A stretch of DNA of 64,000 bases from Paenibacillus ferrarius (GTDB lineage: Bacteria > Bacillota > Bacilli > Paenibacillales > NBRC-103111), in the NCBI RefSeq assembly GCF_002027705.1, contig NZ_MBTG01000012.1, positions 310,001 to 374,000 of the forward strand, read 5' to 3'. Position numbers and translations under genes: made by a program. The notes under the pieces are model-generated. The model saw only the letters and a list, made by a program, of their open reading frames with translations, had not been told where the DNA came from and did not search any database. Below, piece after piece: positions 44,640-52,338 of this stretch (its first letter is position 1; each line of letters begins with the position of its first letter).

Positions 44640-44716
44640 ATGGAGTGTCAAGGGGAACCCTCGATTTATATGACTCATTTGGTGATTGAGCGCATAAAAA
44701 TAATGGAGGTAAGCAA

Positions 44717-45379
44717 ATGAATTCAACCATAAAGTCTGCTAGAATTGCGGGTATATTGTTTCTAATTGCAACGGTTACCTATATGTTAGGCAATGGACTC
44801 ATTGAAGCCATTCTCAATAACCCAGACTATCTTCTTCATGTTTATCCTCATAAAACCCAAGTGAGTATAGGGGTGCTCTTAGAGTTTATAAACTCAACCG
44901 CAGCTGTGGGTATCGCCATCGCGCTTTTTCCAATCCTAAAGAAACATAATGAACAGATTGCTCTTGGTTATGTTGCTTTCAGGATTATTGAAGCCGTAAT
45001 TCTCATTGTTGGCGCAATCTGCCCATTATTACTAATTCATGCAAGCAAGGAATATATAGCGGTTGGTGCACCGGCTGCCTCCTATTTTCAAACGATAGGA
45101 TCCTTAGCTATACAAGGTAAATTTTTGAGCTTTCAGTTGGCTATGATTGTTCTTGGCTTATACAGCCTGTTGTTATGTTATTTATTGTATCGATCCAAGC
45201 TCATTCCGCGGTTTCTATCCATCTTTGGGTTTATAGGCTATGCCTCGTTGTTAACAAGCGCATTGTTAGAGATTTTCGGGCATAGTACAGGGATGCTGTT
45301 ATTTATCCCAGGTGCTTTATTTGAAATTCTTTTTCCGATATGGCTGATTGTCAAAGGATTTAACAAACCCAGTTCATAA
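44717..45379 (+). CDS. DUF4386 family integral membrane protein
   Basis: Membrane protein (220 aa) with about six helices. The start AGILFLIATVTYMLGNGLIEAIL and the block SIGVLLEFINSTAAVGIAIALFPILKKHNE identify the DUF4386 family, whose function is unknown. GGAGGT precedes ATG 44717 at a normal distance. It follows the NrtR-like gene in the same direction with a 77 nt gap and precedes a broken oxidoreductase; co-transcription is possible. Confidence 0.82.
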   Translation: MNSTIKSARIAGILFLIATVTYMLGNGLIEAILNNPDYLLHVYPHKTQVSIGVLLEFINSTAAVGIAIALFPILKKHNEQIALGYVAFRIIEAVILIVGAICPLLLIHASKEYIAVGAPAASYFQTIGSLAIQGKFLSFQLAMIVLGLYSLLLCYLLYRSKLIPRFLSIFGFIGYASLLTSALLEIFGHSTGMLLFIPGALFEILFPIWLIVKGFNKPSS

Positions 45380-45418
45380 GAACCACCAGACAAAAAGGTG
45401 TTAGAGAGGAAACTTTTC

Positions 45419-46401
45419 ATGAAGGCAATTGTCTATACCAAATACGGAACTCCAGATGTTCTGAAGCTCGAAGAGGTAGAAACACCTGCCCCTAAGGACA
45501 ATGAAGTGCTGGTGAAAATACATGCGGCATCCGTGAATTCATGGGATTGGGACCTCCTGAGAGGTACACCTTTTATCGTTCGTATCGGGGGACTTTTCAA
45601 GCCCAAATGCCAAATTCTTGGAGCTGACATTGCAGGACGGGTTGAAACAGTCGGCAGAAACGTTAAGAAGTTCCTTCCGGGTGATGAGGTTTTTGGAGAT
45701 ATTTCCGGATGCGGCTGGGGCGGCTTTGCGGAGTATGTCTGCGCTTGTGAAGAAGCATTAACGTTGAAACCAGCCAGTATGACACATGAGCAAGCTGCGT
45801 CTATCCCTCAAGCTGGGGTCCTGGCATTGCAGGGAGTTCGTCATAAAGGGCAGATTCAGCCAAAACAAAAGGTTCTAATTAATGGTGCGGGTGGCGGAGT
45901 GGGTACATTTGCGGTGCAATTGATCAAATCCTACGGAGCAGAAGTAACAGCCGTGGACAGTACGAAGAAATTAGAGATGTTGAAATCGCTTGGTGCCGAT
46001 CACGTCTTAGACTATACCAAAGATGATTACACTCAAAATAGACAGCGATATGACCTGATACTCGATGTGGTGGGAAATAGGTCGATTTTTGATAATAAAC
46101 GAGCACTAAATCGCAATGGGACGTATGTTATGGTCGGAGGCTCCCTAGCTCGAATCTTCCAAGTCATGCTCTTAGGACCATGGATCTCAAGGACTGGGAA
46201 TAAGAAAATGGGTATCCTAGTCACAAGCCAAACAACAATGATCAACAATATATGATGGATTTTTTTGAAACGGGCAAAGTAGCGCCTGTTTTGGATAGAC
46301 GTTATCCGCTAAGTCAGGTTGAGGATGCTGTTCGCTATTTTGCAGATGGGCAGCACAAAGGAAAAATCATTATCCATGTGGAACATAGTAATAATACCTA
46401 A
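45419..46401 (+). pseudogene. NAD(P)H quinone oxidoreductase-like MDR gene, frameshifted
   Basis: Medium-chain zinc-independent dehydrogenase/quinone oxidoreductase (about 327 codons if intact). The first frame starts at ATG 45419 (MKAIVYTKYGTPDVLKLEEV), has the NADPH site VLINGAGGGVGTFAVQL and stops at TGA 46253-46255 after TSQTTMINN. The adjacent frame continues without a gap as MDFFETGKVAPVLDRRYPLS, then QVEDAVRYFADGQHKGKI, and ends at TAA 46399-46401. This is the family's usual C terminus, so one base is missing near 46243-46252. Either a real recent inactivation or a sequencing error. Confidence 0.85.
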
Positions 46402-46444
46402 TCAGAACTAAGCAAACTTAGATCTACTTGAGGGAGGGTTGAAC

Positions 46445-46726
46445 TTGACTATGCTTTGGTTGATATTAGCAGTCATTGTGATTGCCGGTGCTATTCTTGT
46501 GATCTATCAAATCGTTGCCAAGAAGAAAAACAAGAAAGAAACGAACAAAGTTATCAATGTCTCATTTGGCGGTAAAAAGACGTTAAAGGGTGGCAAGCAG
46601 GTATGTTCCTTTTGTCGTAAGAAGGCTAATAAACTGTCTTTTTACTCGGATGAGCAGGGGAAAGTTGTAGGCGTTTGCCAAGTATGCAAACCGCATGCAG
46701 AACGAAGAGCGTTAATGAGGATTTAA
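46445..46726 (+). CDS. Small membrane-anchored zinc-ribbon-like protein
   Basis: Protein of about 93 aa. One N-terminal membrane helix (LWLILAVIVIAGAILVIYQIV), a lysine-rich stretch, then four cysteines spaced as CSFC and, after 19-20 residues, CQVC, which fits a zinc ribbon. The family is not known to me. Start: AGGGAGGG (46431-46438) is 6 nt before TTG 46445 and 12 before ATG 46451; TTG 46439 directly abuts it and is too close. The stop TAA overlaps the ATG of a following small frame (TAATG). Confidence 0.6.
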   Translation: MTMLWLILAVIVIAGAILVIYQIVAKKKNKKETNKVINVSFGGKKTLKGGKQVCSFCRKKANKLSFYSDEQGKVVGVCQVCKPHAERRALMRI

Positions 46727-46908
46727 TGATCCTCTGCAGTTTGTACCAAGAAAATCATCAAGTTTCTCCATTGCTAAGAAAGATAAACAATAGTTTCCGG
46801 CAGCTTCGTTTGATAGCGACAGTCGTGGGGAAGAGTGCAAAAGCTGAGAAGTGGATCAAGGATTATAAGACAAAGGCCAAAGCATTATGCGTAAGGGAAC
46901 TTATGTAA
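46726..46908 (+). CDS. Small hypothetical protein coupled to the zinc-ribbon gene
   Basis: A 60-codon frame whose ATG shares an A with the upstream stop codon (TAATG), the arrangement of translational coupling. The product is basic and helical (PLLRKINNSFRQLRLIATVV, KAEKWIKDYKTKAK) with no recognised family. There is no separate ribosome site. A further 28-codon frame (MRKGTYVKLSLARIAG...) overlaps its end at about 46888. It may be real or a decayed fragment. Confidence 0.35.
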   Translation: MILCSLYQENHQVSPLLRKINNSFRQLRLIATVVGKSAKAEKWIKDYKTKAKALCVRELM

Positions 46909-47006
46909 AGCTCTCTTTGGCACGAATTGCTGGAGCGGCTGCTCATGGCATTGCCGGGCATTTTGACGAATAAGTGGTCAAGTAGTTTCTAATAAAGTTC
47001 AGAAGA

Positions 47007-47039
47007 AAAACCGTATGCCCATGTGGCTCATACGGTTTT
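47007..47039. terminator. Terminator at the end of the stalk-domain protein gene
   Basis: AAAACCGTATG pairs with CATACGGTTTT around an 11-nt loop. It ends the minus-strand gene at 47056 and can work in both directions. Confidence 0.75.
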
Positions 47040-47055
47040 CATGTTTCTAGCTACG

Positions 47056-48234
47056 TTATTTTTCAATTGGACCCGTATCAACGACCTCGAAATCGCTGCC
47101 TTTAAGCTTGCTCAGTTTATGCAAATCATCGTCATCCCATTTCGGGTCAGGCGCGCCGCTGACATAAAGATCACTGCCGTTGTCAGCAACAATCATGCCG
47201 TATTTCTTCATCGCTCGGAGAATCGCTTGATTCGTGGACGAATAAGCAGATATATCAAAATCGTCACGCAGTCGGAGCCGGAGTCCCATCGGTGGAAGGT
47301 TGGGATCTGTACTGCTAGAGGCGTAGTGGGTGGCAGGGGCGATGAATCCGCGTTGTGTCTTCCGCACAGTGAATCTCAGCGCATGATTAATTTCACCCGT
47401 TGAGGCTTCTTCATAGCGGACGAGTCCGGGGAAGATGGGCAAACCGGCAGCGTCAGCGGATGTCCAGTACTTCGGTCGCAGTGCGTTTGATTTTAGATCC
47501 CACTTAGCGCCGTTCGAAGCTTGCCAACCATTGGCTGTAAGCTGTGCGTTGTACAATTCATAAAGCAAGTGGTTGTCTTTATCGACGACGATGACATGAC
47601 GGTCCCCGTCACTATTCGGACCACCTTCTATCGAAGCATTCGCTGGTATCGGGTAGGGTCCCGGATCGCTCTCATCCCCGTAGTCCGTGAACGTAACGTT
47701 AACCTTCGGTTGATCGCCGCTTACAATCGAGTATGGAATCCCGATCGGGGCTCCTTGCCAAACAGTACCGAAATCTGCATGTACACTTGTATTAAAGCCA
47801 ATAGAAGAGATGAATTGCTTTGAATTCTGGTGAACCGGATATTTAGAGATGTCTGTATTCCAAGGATTATCTTTAGGAAATACTTGCAAAGCCGCAGTTC
47901 CTGGTGTTGGATTGTCTTTACCAGCTGTTGGCGTAATTTGTTGTATCGGCTTGTCTCCGACATAAATCGAGCTTGTAGCATCATCCCAACTTACCGGCTT
48001 CCCCAATGATTCAGACAGAAATCGAAGAGGCACATATGTGGTATCATTGTAGATGAATCCTTTTAGATTTTGCGGTGGCTGCTTGTTCGCTCCGTCGAAA
48101 TAATACTGGAGATTACGAAAATAAACGTCAATTTTGACCGCATCCGTCGCCGCATAGGTAAGGCCTGAGAAAAATATAGCACCGCACACGAATCCAATTG
48201 TTCCCGTTTTCCATTTACTCAAAGTAGAACACAC
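47056..48234 (-). CDS. Secreted protein with copper-amine-oxidase-N stalk domain
   Basis: Exported protein (392 aa). The signal peptide GTIGFVCGAIFFSGLTYA ends near residue 28. Residues about 30-95 form a copper amine oxidase N-terminal (stalk) domain: FIYNDTTYVPLRFLSESLGKPVSWDD. The larger C-terminal part (GTVWQGAPIGIPYSIVSGDQ, DRHVIVVDKDNHLLYELYNA, WTSADAAGLPIFPGLVRYEE, GEINHALRFTV) is a beta-rich extracellular domain seen in secreted proteins, with no established role I can name. It is a single gene, divergent from the ATPase gene at 48332. Confidence 0.75.
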   Translation of the reverse strand: MCSTLSKWKTGTIGFVCGAIFFSGLTYAATDAVKIDVYFRNLQYYFDGANKQPPQNLKGFIYNDTTYVPLRFLSESLGKPVSWDDATSSIYVGDKPIQQITPTAGKDNPTPGTAALQVFPKDNPWNTDISKYPVHQNSKQFISSIGFNTSVHADFGTVWQGAPIGIPYSIVSGDQPKVNVTFTDYGDESDPGPYPIPANASIEGGPNSDGDRHVIVVDKDNHLLYELYNAQLTANGWQASNGAKWDLKSNALRPKYWTSADAAGLPIFPGLVRYEEASTGEINHALRFTVRKTQRGFIAPATHYASSSTDPNLPPMGLRLRLRDDFDISAYSSTNQAILRAMKKYGMIVADNGSDLYVSGAPDPKWDDDDLHKLSKLKGSDFEVVDTGPIEK

Positions 48235-48331
48235 TCCAATCAGTAGTCATTAGATTATTCGAAGGATAGTCTACTATTTATGTCTTTTGCTTTTATTTTA
48301 TGAATCCAAGTAATGTTTGGAGTTGAAATGA

Positions 48332-49066
48332 ATGTACTTGCGCAGCCTAGAAATTCTGCGGGGAACAGATACGGATCCGATGAGCTATCCGTTTTCAATA
48401 CCTGCTGTGAAATCTTTAAAAAAGCTTGCGTTCCGATCCAATGTCACCTTTCTTGTTGGGGAAAATGGTTCGGGCAAATCAACACTTCTTGAAGCCATTG
48501 CCTATCAAAGCGGGTTTAACACGGCAGGAGGAGGGAAGAACAATTATTATGACGTAGACGCTTCCCATTCCATTCTGGGGGAACACGTTCGTCTTTCATG
48601 GCTGCCGAAGATTACGAATGGCTTCTTTCTAAGGGCAGAAACATTCTATCATTTTGCTTCCCATTTGGACACATTGCCTGAAAGCCTTAAATATTACGGT
48701 GGCCGTTCGCTCCATGAACAGTCGCATGGCGAGGCATTTCTTTCCCTTTTTAAACATCGTTTTGGGAAAAAAGCGATCTACTTGCTCGACGAGCCAGAGG
48801 CCGCTTTATCCCCTGCACGGCAATTGGCCTTAATGCGGGTCATCAAGGATCTAGAACATGAAGCCCAGTTCATCATTGCAACGCATTCTCCCATCCTTCT
48901 CGGATTTCCAGATGCTCAAATTATTAACTTTGATGTTCAACCTGTAGAGGAAATTCAGTATGAGGATACGCTGCACTATATTATTACAAGACGGTTCCTC
49001 GAAAACAGAAAGGCGGTCCTTAAGGACTTGTTTGACGATTCAGATGAGCGTGTGATGGACGAATAG
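48332..49066 (+). CDS. ABC-type AAA ATPase (AAA_21-like), stand-alone
   Basis: Cytoplasmic ATPase (244 aa). Walker A is GENGSGKST (near residue 44), the signature-like helix is SHGEAFLSLF, Walker B is AIYLLDEPEAALS and the H-loop is ATHSP. There is no transporter partner and no toxin or nuclease domain, so it belongs with the stand-alone predicted ATPases of uncertain job; a defence role cannot be supported from this context. ATG 48332 follows weak ribosome text; an ATG lies 4 nt upstream in another frame. Confidence 0.85.
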   Translation: MYLRSLEILRGTDTDPMSYPFSIPAVKSLKKLAFRSNVTFLVGENGSGKSTLLEAIAYQSGFNTAGGGKNNYYDVDASHSILGEHVRLSWLPKITNGFFLRAETFYHFASHLDTLPESLKYYGGRSLHEQSHGEAFLSLFKHRFGKKAIYLLDEPEAALSPARQLALMRVIKDLEHEAQFIIATHSPILLGFPDAQIINFDVQPVEEIQYEDTLHYIITRRFLENRKAVLKDLFDDSDERVMDE

Positions 49067-49132
49067 CAAAAGAGAAGGAGCAGCCGTGCTAAATACTAGT
49101 GAATATTTCTGAATAATCCAAAGGTGGTCCAT

Positions 49133-49465
49133 ATGAAGCTATCCAAGATTAAAATCGTATTCCTAAGCTTTGTTCTGTTCATTTTAATTGTTTATTCTGT
49201 GAATTATATCAAATTATTTTTAGATACAAGACATATAGACACTAGTCCAGAAGCAAGCATTGAACAGTATTTAAAATCCAATACCAACGATTATCAAATC
49301 AAAAGTATAAATATAAAAGAGCAGGAATTTAGAAATCGGATTTATACGGTTGAATGTGATTGCAGCTTTAAAAACGAACAGAACCGTGGTAACCAAAGAT
49401 ATTACTTTTATTTAATAGATGATTTAGGTTGGATTGTAGCTAAACATGAGCGGATAGCGGAATAA
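49133..49465 (+). CDS. Small membrane-anchored hypothetical protein
   Basis: Protein of 110 aa with one N-terminal membrane helix (KIVFLSFVLFILIVYSV) and an extracellular remainder (SIEQYLKSNTNDYQIKSINI and YTVECDC then YYFYLIDDLGWIVAKHE). It resembles DUF4829/YqhG-type small exported domains in shape only. ATG 49133 has AAGGTGG at 49121-49127; the GTG at 49124 overlaps that site. It lies 66 nt behind the ATPase gene. Confidence 0.6.
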   Translation: MKLSKIKIVFLSFVLFILIVYSVNYIKLFLDTRHIDTSPEASIEQYLKSNTNDYQIKSINIKEQEFRNRIYTVECDCSFKNEQNRGNQRYYFYLIDDLGWIVAKHERIAE

Positions 49466-49899
49466 TAGGTGACATTATGATGCAAGAGGATATCGTTATG
49501 TTTAGGTAGAGGGAGAAGCTGTGGATCATTCAATGCTAAAGGCTTATTGGAACTATTTAAAAATAAACATCATTGGGAATATTTCATTGGATTTATTCCA
49601 ATGAAAGCAAGTTTGAAGAGTTTGAAGGTCGGTTTCAGTGGATAAACTCCAATGGATAATCTAAAAAGCAGACCATTTTCGAGGTTTTATGGATTATCAT
49701 TGGACTAATTCCAGTACAAGCTTGCAATAAGCCCTTTGATGGCTGATTTCATTGGACAAATTGCAATGGGAAGAATTAATACCTGCTTCTCGTAGTCCGC
49801 GTGCGTAATGAAAAGCACAGAATGGATCCCTTTTCTTAATTAAGTTTTGACAAAGGCAGAGGAGATATCTTGTTTTGTTGAATTGGAAGGAGTGAAACT
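49466..49899. other. Intergenic region with a phased repeat element
   Basis: The central part holds family B cores (49581-49770). The rest is plain AT-rich sequence and the start region of the broken acetyltransferase gene. No gene is supported. Confidence 0.6.
49581..49770 (+). repeat. Four-core phased repeat element, family B
   Basis: Four 19-nt cores: CATTGGATTTATTCCAATG (49585-49603), CAGTGGATAAACTCCAATG (49636-49654), CATTGGACTAATTCCAGTA (49698-49716) and CATTGGACAAATTGCAATG (49750-49768). Centres at 49594, 49645, 49707 and 49759 give distances of 51, 62 and 52 bp. This is the geometry of family A and of the 112-bp array, but the core sequence is unrelated to theirs. Confidence 0.8.
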
Positions 49900-50360
49900 A
49901 TGCACCCATATGATTTTAATAGAGAAATACAAAGTGAGCGACTCCTTTTAAGAAAGCTGTCTCTAGACGATGCAGTTGATATTTTCGATTATGCGTCAGA
50001 TGTGCAGGTTTCCAAGTTCACCAGCTGGGACAATCATAAGAATATCGAGGATGCAATTACTTTTTTGAAAATAATTATGCAGAAATACGAAAACAATCAG
50101 CCAAGTGATTGGGGAATTGTTCATATTGGAATCAAGGCATTATCACCGAATCTATGAAACAGGTCCTAAATTTGGGATTCAATGAGCTGGACCTGAATAG
50201 GATTGAAGCTAGATGTATGACAGGGAATTCTGGTTCAGAGCGCGTCATGCTCAAGCTTGGAATGCAGTTCGAAGGGATCATCAGGGAGCAGATGTTTGTG
50301 AAAGGAAGCTATGTGAATGTAAAGATGTATGCCATCTTAAAGAACGAATGGATACAGTAA
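49900..50360 (+). pseudogene. RimJ/RimL-type acetyltransferase with internal deletion and frameshift
   Basis: The first frame (49900-50157) gives a normal GNAT start (IQSERLLLRKLSLDDAVDIF ... FLKIIMQKYENNQPSDWGIV). The second frame (from about 50130) gives the other half: WNQGIITESMKQVLNLGF and NRIEARCMTGNSGSERVMLK up to LKNEWIQ. The central strand and the first part of the acetyl-CoA motif, roughly 35 residues, are missing at the junction near 50115-50135. The gene cannot encode a working enzyme. Confidence 0.85.
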
Positions 50361-50456
50361 TGTTTCCATAACTGATTAGTGAATAACTACATAACGAGGC
50401 TACCATAGACACTTGCTAATATGATGGCTAAACTTGAGCAGGAAGGGAGAACTAGC

Positions 50457-51407
50457 GTGCTAGATAAAGGTCTGCTAGAGGACGGACTAATCATTATTTC
50501 CCAATGTAAAAAGGAAACCGGAGATATTTGGCATGCACATTTTGGTGCCGCTGCGATTGCGAGTTATTTTTTTATAAAAGAAAACAATTTGCCTCCTGAC
50601 GTAGAACGAAAAGTAATCGCTCAAGCTAGTAAGATGGTTAAGAAACACACTTTACCTTATAGTAAGAACGAGCAAAAACGCAGTGATATTAACCATGCAG
50701 AGCGTATTATTCTAGAATCGCTAGATCGCACAATCGATCAGCTTCACTGGGTCGGTCATAATGTTATTTACGCCGCATTGAGTTTATTGGCTATACATGA
50801 GCTTCGCTGTTGTGTAACCGAGGAGGATATTAGAGGAATCTCCGAGCTAATAGTTTCCTTCGACAAAACCATTCCAGGACGCTCTTGGTTAGGTTATTCC
50901 GCCTCCGAAGTGAAAAAGTTGGACATTGCGGTCTCTGACAACATCTCGGAAATAAATAGTGCTGAACAGCTTTCTGAGTTTGTTCTTAAGGAGGTTGCTG
51001 CATTTAACGTTATTTATAGAGCGGAGTCACACCATGATCTAATCGCTCATATGCTTACTTTTTCACATGCACTGAACATTTTATATGATCTCGGACATGT
51101 CACGTATTTCAAAAGAGGAATTTATCCACTTCTTAAATTAGTCAAAGTTCTTCGAGCCAGCCGTGACATTGAGGCAGATAGCCCTATCCAATTATTCTCG
51201 CCAGTTGATCGCAAACCGTTAGAGAAATCAACCCGGAACCCCCATCTGCCAATCGAGCTAGGATTTTGGATCAATGAAAATGATGATCATGATTGGGATT
51301 TTGGTCATCAATTTAAATTTCCGTATAGCTTTTACAATCACATGAACCGAGTAAAAGAGGTAGATGAATTAAGCGTTGAAAAATTTCGCTATTTAGTAAA
51401 AGGGTAG
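50457..51407 (+). CDS. Hypothetical helical protein, 316 aa
   Basis: I do not recognise the family. The protein is mostly helical and rich in histidines in helices: DIWHAHFGAAAIASYFF near the start, LHWVGHNVIYAALSLLAIHEL in the middle, and AESHHDLIAHMLTFSHALNIL then YDLGHV. The pattern suggests a metal- or cofactor-binding helical fold, with some resemblance to questin-oxidase-like proteins. GTG 50457 is chosen because AGGAAGGGAGA (50440-50450) precedes it by 6 nt; ATG 50421 lacks a ribosome site. It is a single gene after the broken acetyltransferase. Confidence 0.6.
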   Translation: MLDKGLLEDGLIIISQCKKETGDIWHAHFGAAAIASYFFIKENNLPPDVERKVIAQASKMVKKHTLPYSKNEQKRSDINHAERIILESLDRTIDQLHWVGHNVIYAALSLLAIHELRCCVTEEDIRGISELIVSFDKTIPGRSWLGYSASEVKKLDIAVSDNISEINSAEQLSEFVLKEVAAFNVIYRAESHHDLIAHMLTFSHALNILYDLGHVTYFKRGIYPLLKLVKVLRASRDIEADSPIQLFSPVDRKPLEKSTRNPHLPIELGFWINENDDHDWDFGHQFKFPYSFYNHMNRVKEVDELSVEKFRYLVKG

Positions 51408-51590
51408 GTGCATTATATGAGCATTTGGTGTAATGATCGATGTTATAATTGGTGATTGTAAGGCTGAAAAACAGGCTTATCGGGGGAGAAAGGTATGGAT
51501 TCTCCATAGAAGAACCTAGTGAGACTTTTTTATTAAGTAAATAGAAATCATCAAACTGGGACGGGGATTCATCTCGCAGGAGGTGTAAAT

Positions 51591-52034
51591 ATGAAGTTTA
51601 TAAGCATCATTAGTCTAATCATACTCTCTATGCTGACACAAGGATGCTCAACGAGATCCGATCCCGACTATGGTAGCAATCCTGAAATTGCTTTGCGCTC
51701 ATATCTCCTAGGATGCAAAAACAAAGACATCGCAACGACAATGAAGTTATACGGGGGGGACTACTCCATTCTCGATAATTGGATGAATGAAAAAAACCAC
51801 AAAAAAGCTTTCGCAGCATATTTAGAGGAGTCATGCCCAAATCTAAACCAAATCAAAGAAATGAAGAAAATTAGTGATGATAAATATGAAGCGACTGTTA
51901 CTTTTAAAAATGATGATGGTACGCCTTTTCAGGTTAGTCGTAGTGATGCATCTTGGGAAGAGTTTACATATAACTTGAATAAAAAAGAAGGAATATTTAA
52001 AGTTGATGAGTTACCTAGGCCATACCAACCATAA
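51591..52034 (+). CDS. Small lipoprotein of unknown function
   Basis: Secreted lipoprotein (147 aa). The leader KFISIISLIILSMLTQGC ends in a lipobox LTQGC (C19). The rest fits a small alpha+beta domain of the NTF2/DUF4878 type: PEIALRSYLLGCKNKDIATT, KYEATVTFKNDDGTPF. AGGAGG is 8 nt before ATG 51591. A strong terminator follows, so it is its own transcription unit. Confidence 0.7.
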   Translation: MKFISIISLIILSMLTQGCSTRSDPDYGSNPEIALRSYLLGCKNKDIATTMKLYGGDYSILDNWMNEKNHKKAFAAYLEESCPNLNQIKEMKKISDDKYEATVTFKNDDGTPFQVSRSDASWEEFTYNLNKKEGIFKVDELPRPYQP

Positions 52035-52061
52035 CAACATGTCGGTTGATAAAATTTAAAT

Positions 52062-52100
52062 AAAAAACCATGATACTGAGAATTAGTATCGTGGTTTTTT
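52062..52100. terminator. Terminator after the lipoprotein gene
   Basis: AAAAAACCAtGATACT pairs with AGTATCgTGGTTTTTT around GAGAATT. Confidence 0.85.
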
Positions 52101-52338
52101 GTGTTTAATTCCCGAAATGTGCGGATAGTCTCAACAATGATGTAAGCATGGCTTGATAAATTAACATTTCTAGATATATTTTCGCAGTAAGTGTGACGCC
52201 ACACAAGCGGAAGTCGTTTTCATTTGCAAAGTTATCCATCATTGAATACGTTTCCATGCACAAGTCATTATGCTAGAATCATCAGTAACGACCACTAGTT
52301 CCCCAGAAAGCAGAAAGCCAAGGATCGAGGGATCATCC

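Noticed and set aside
48332-49066. Defence-system ATPase (for example an Old/Gabija-like or retron-associated ATPase)
   Set aside because: The protein ends after the ABC ATPase core, with no nuclease domain, and no partner gene suggests defence.
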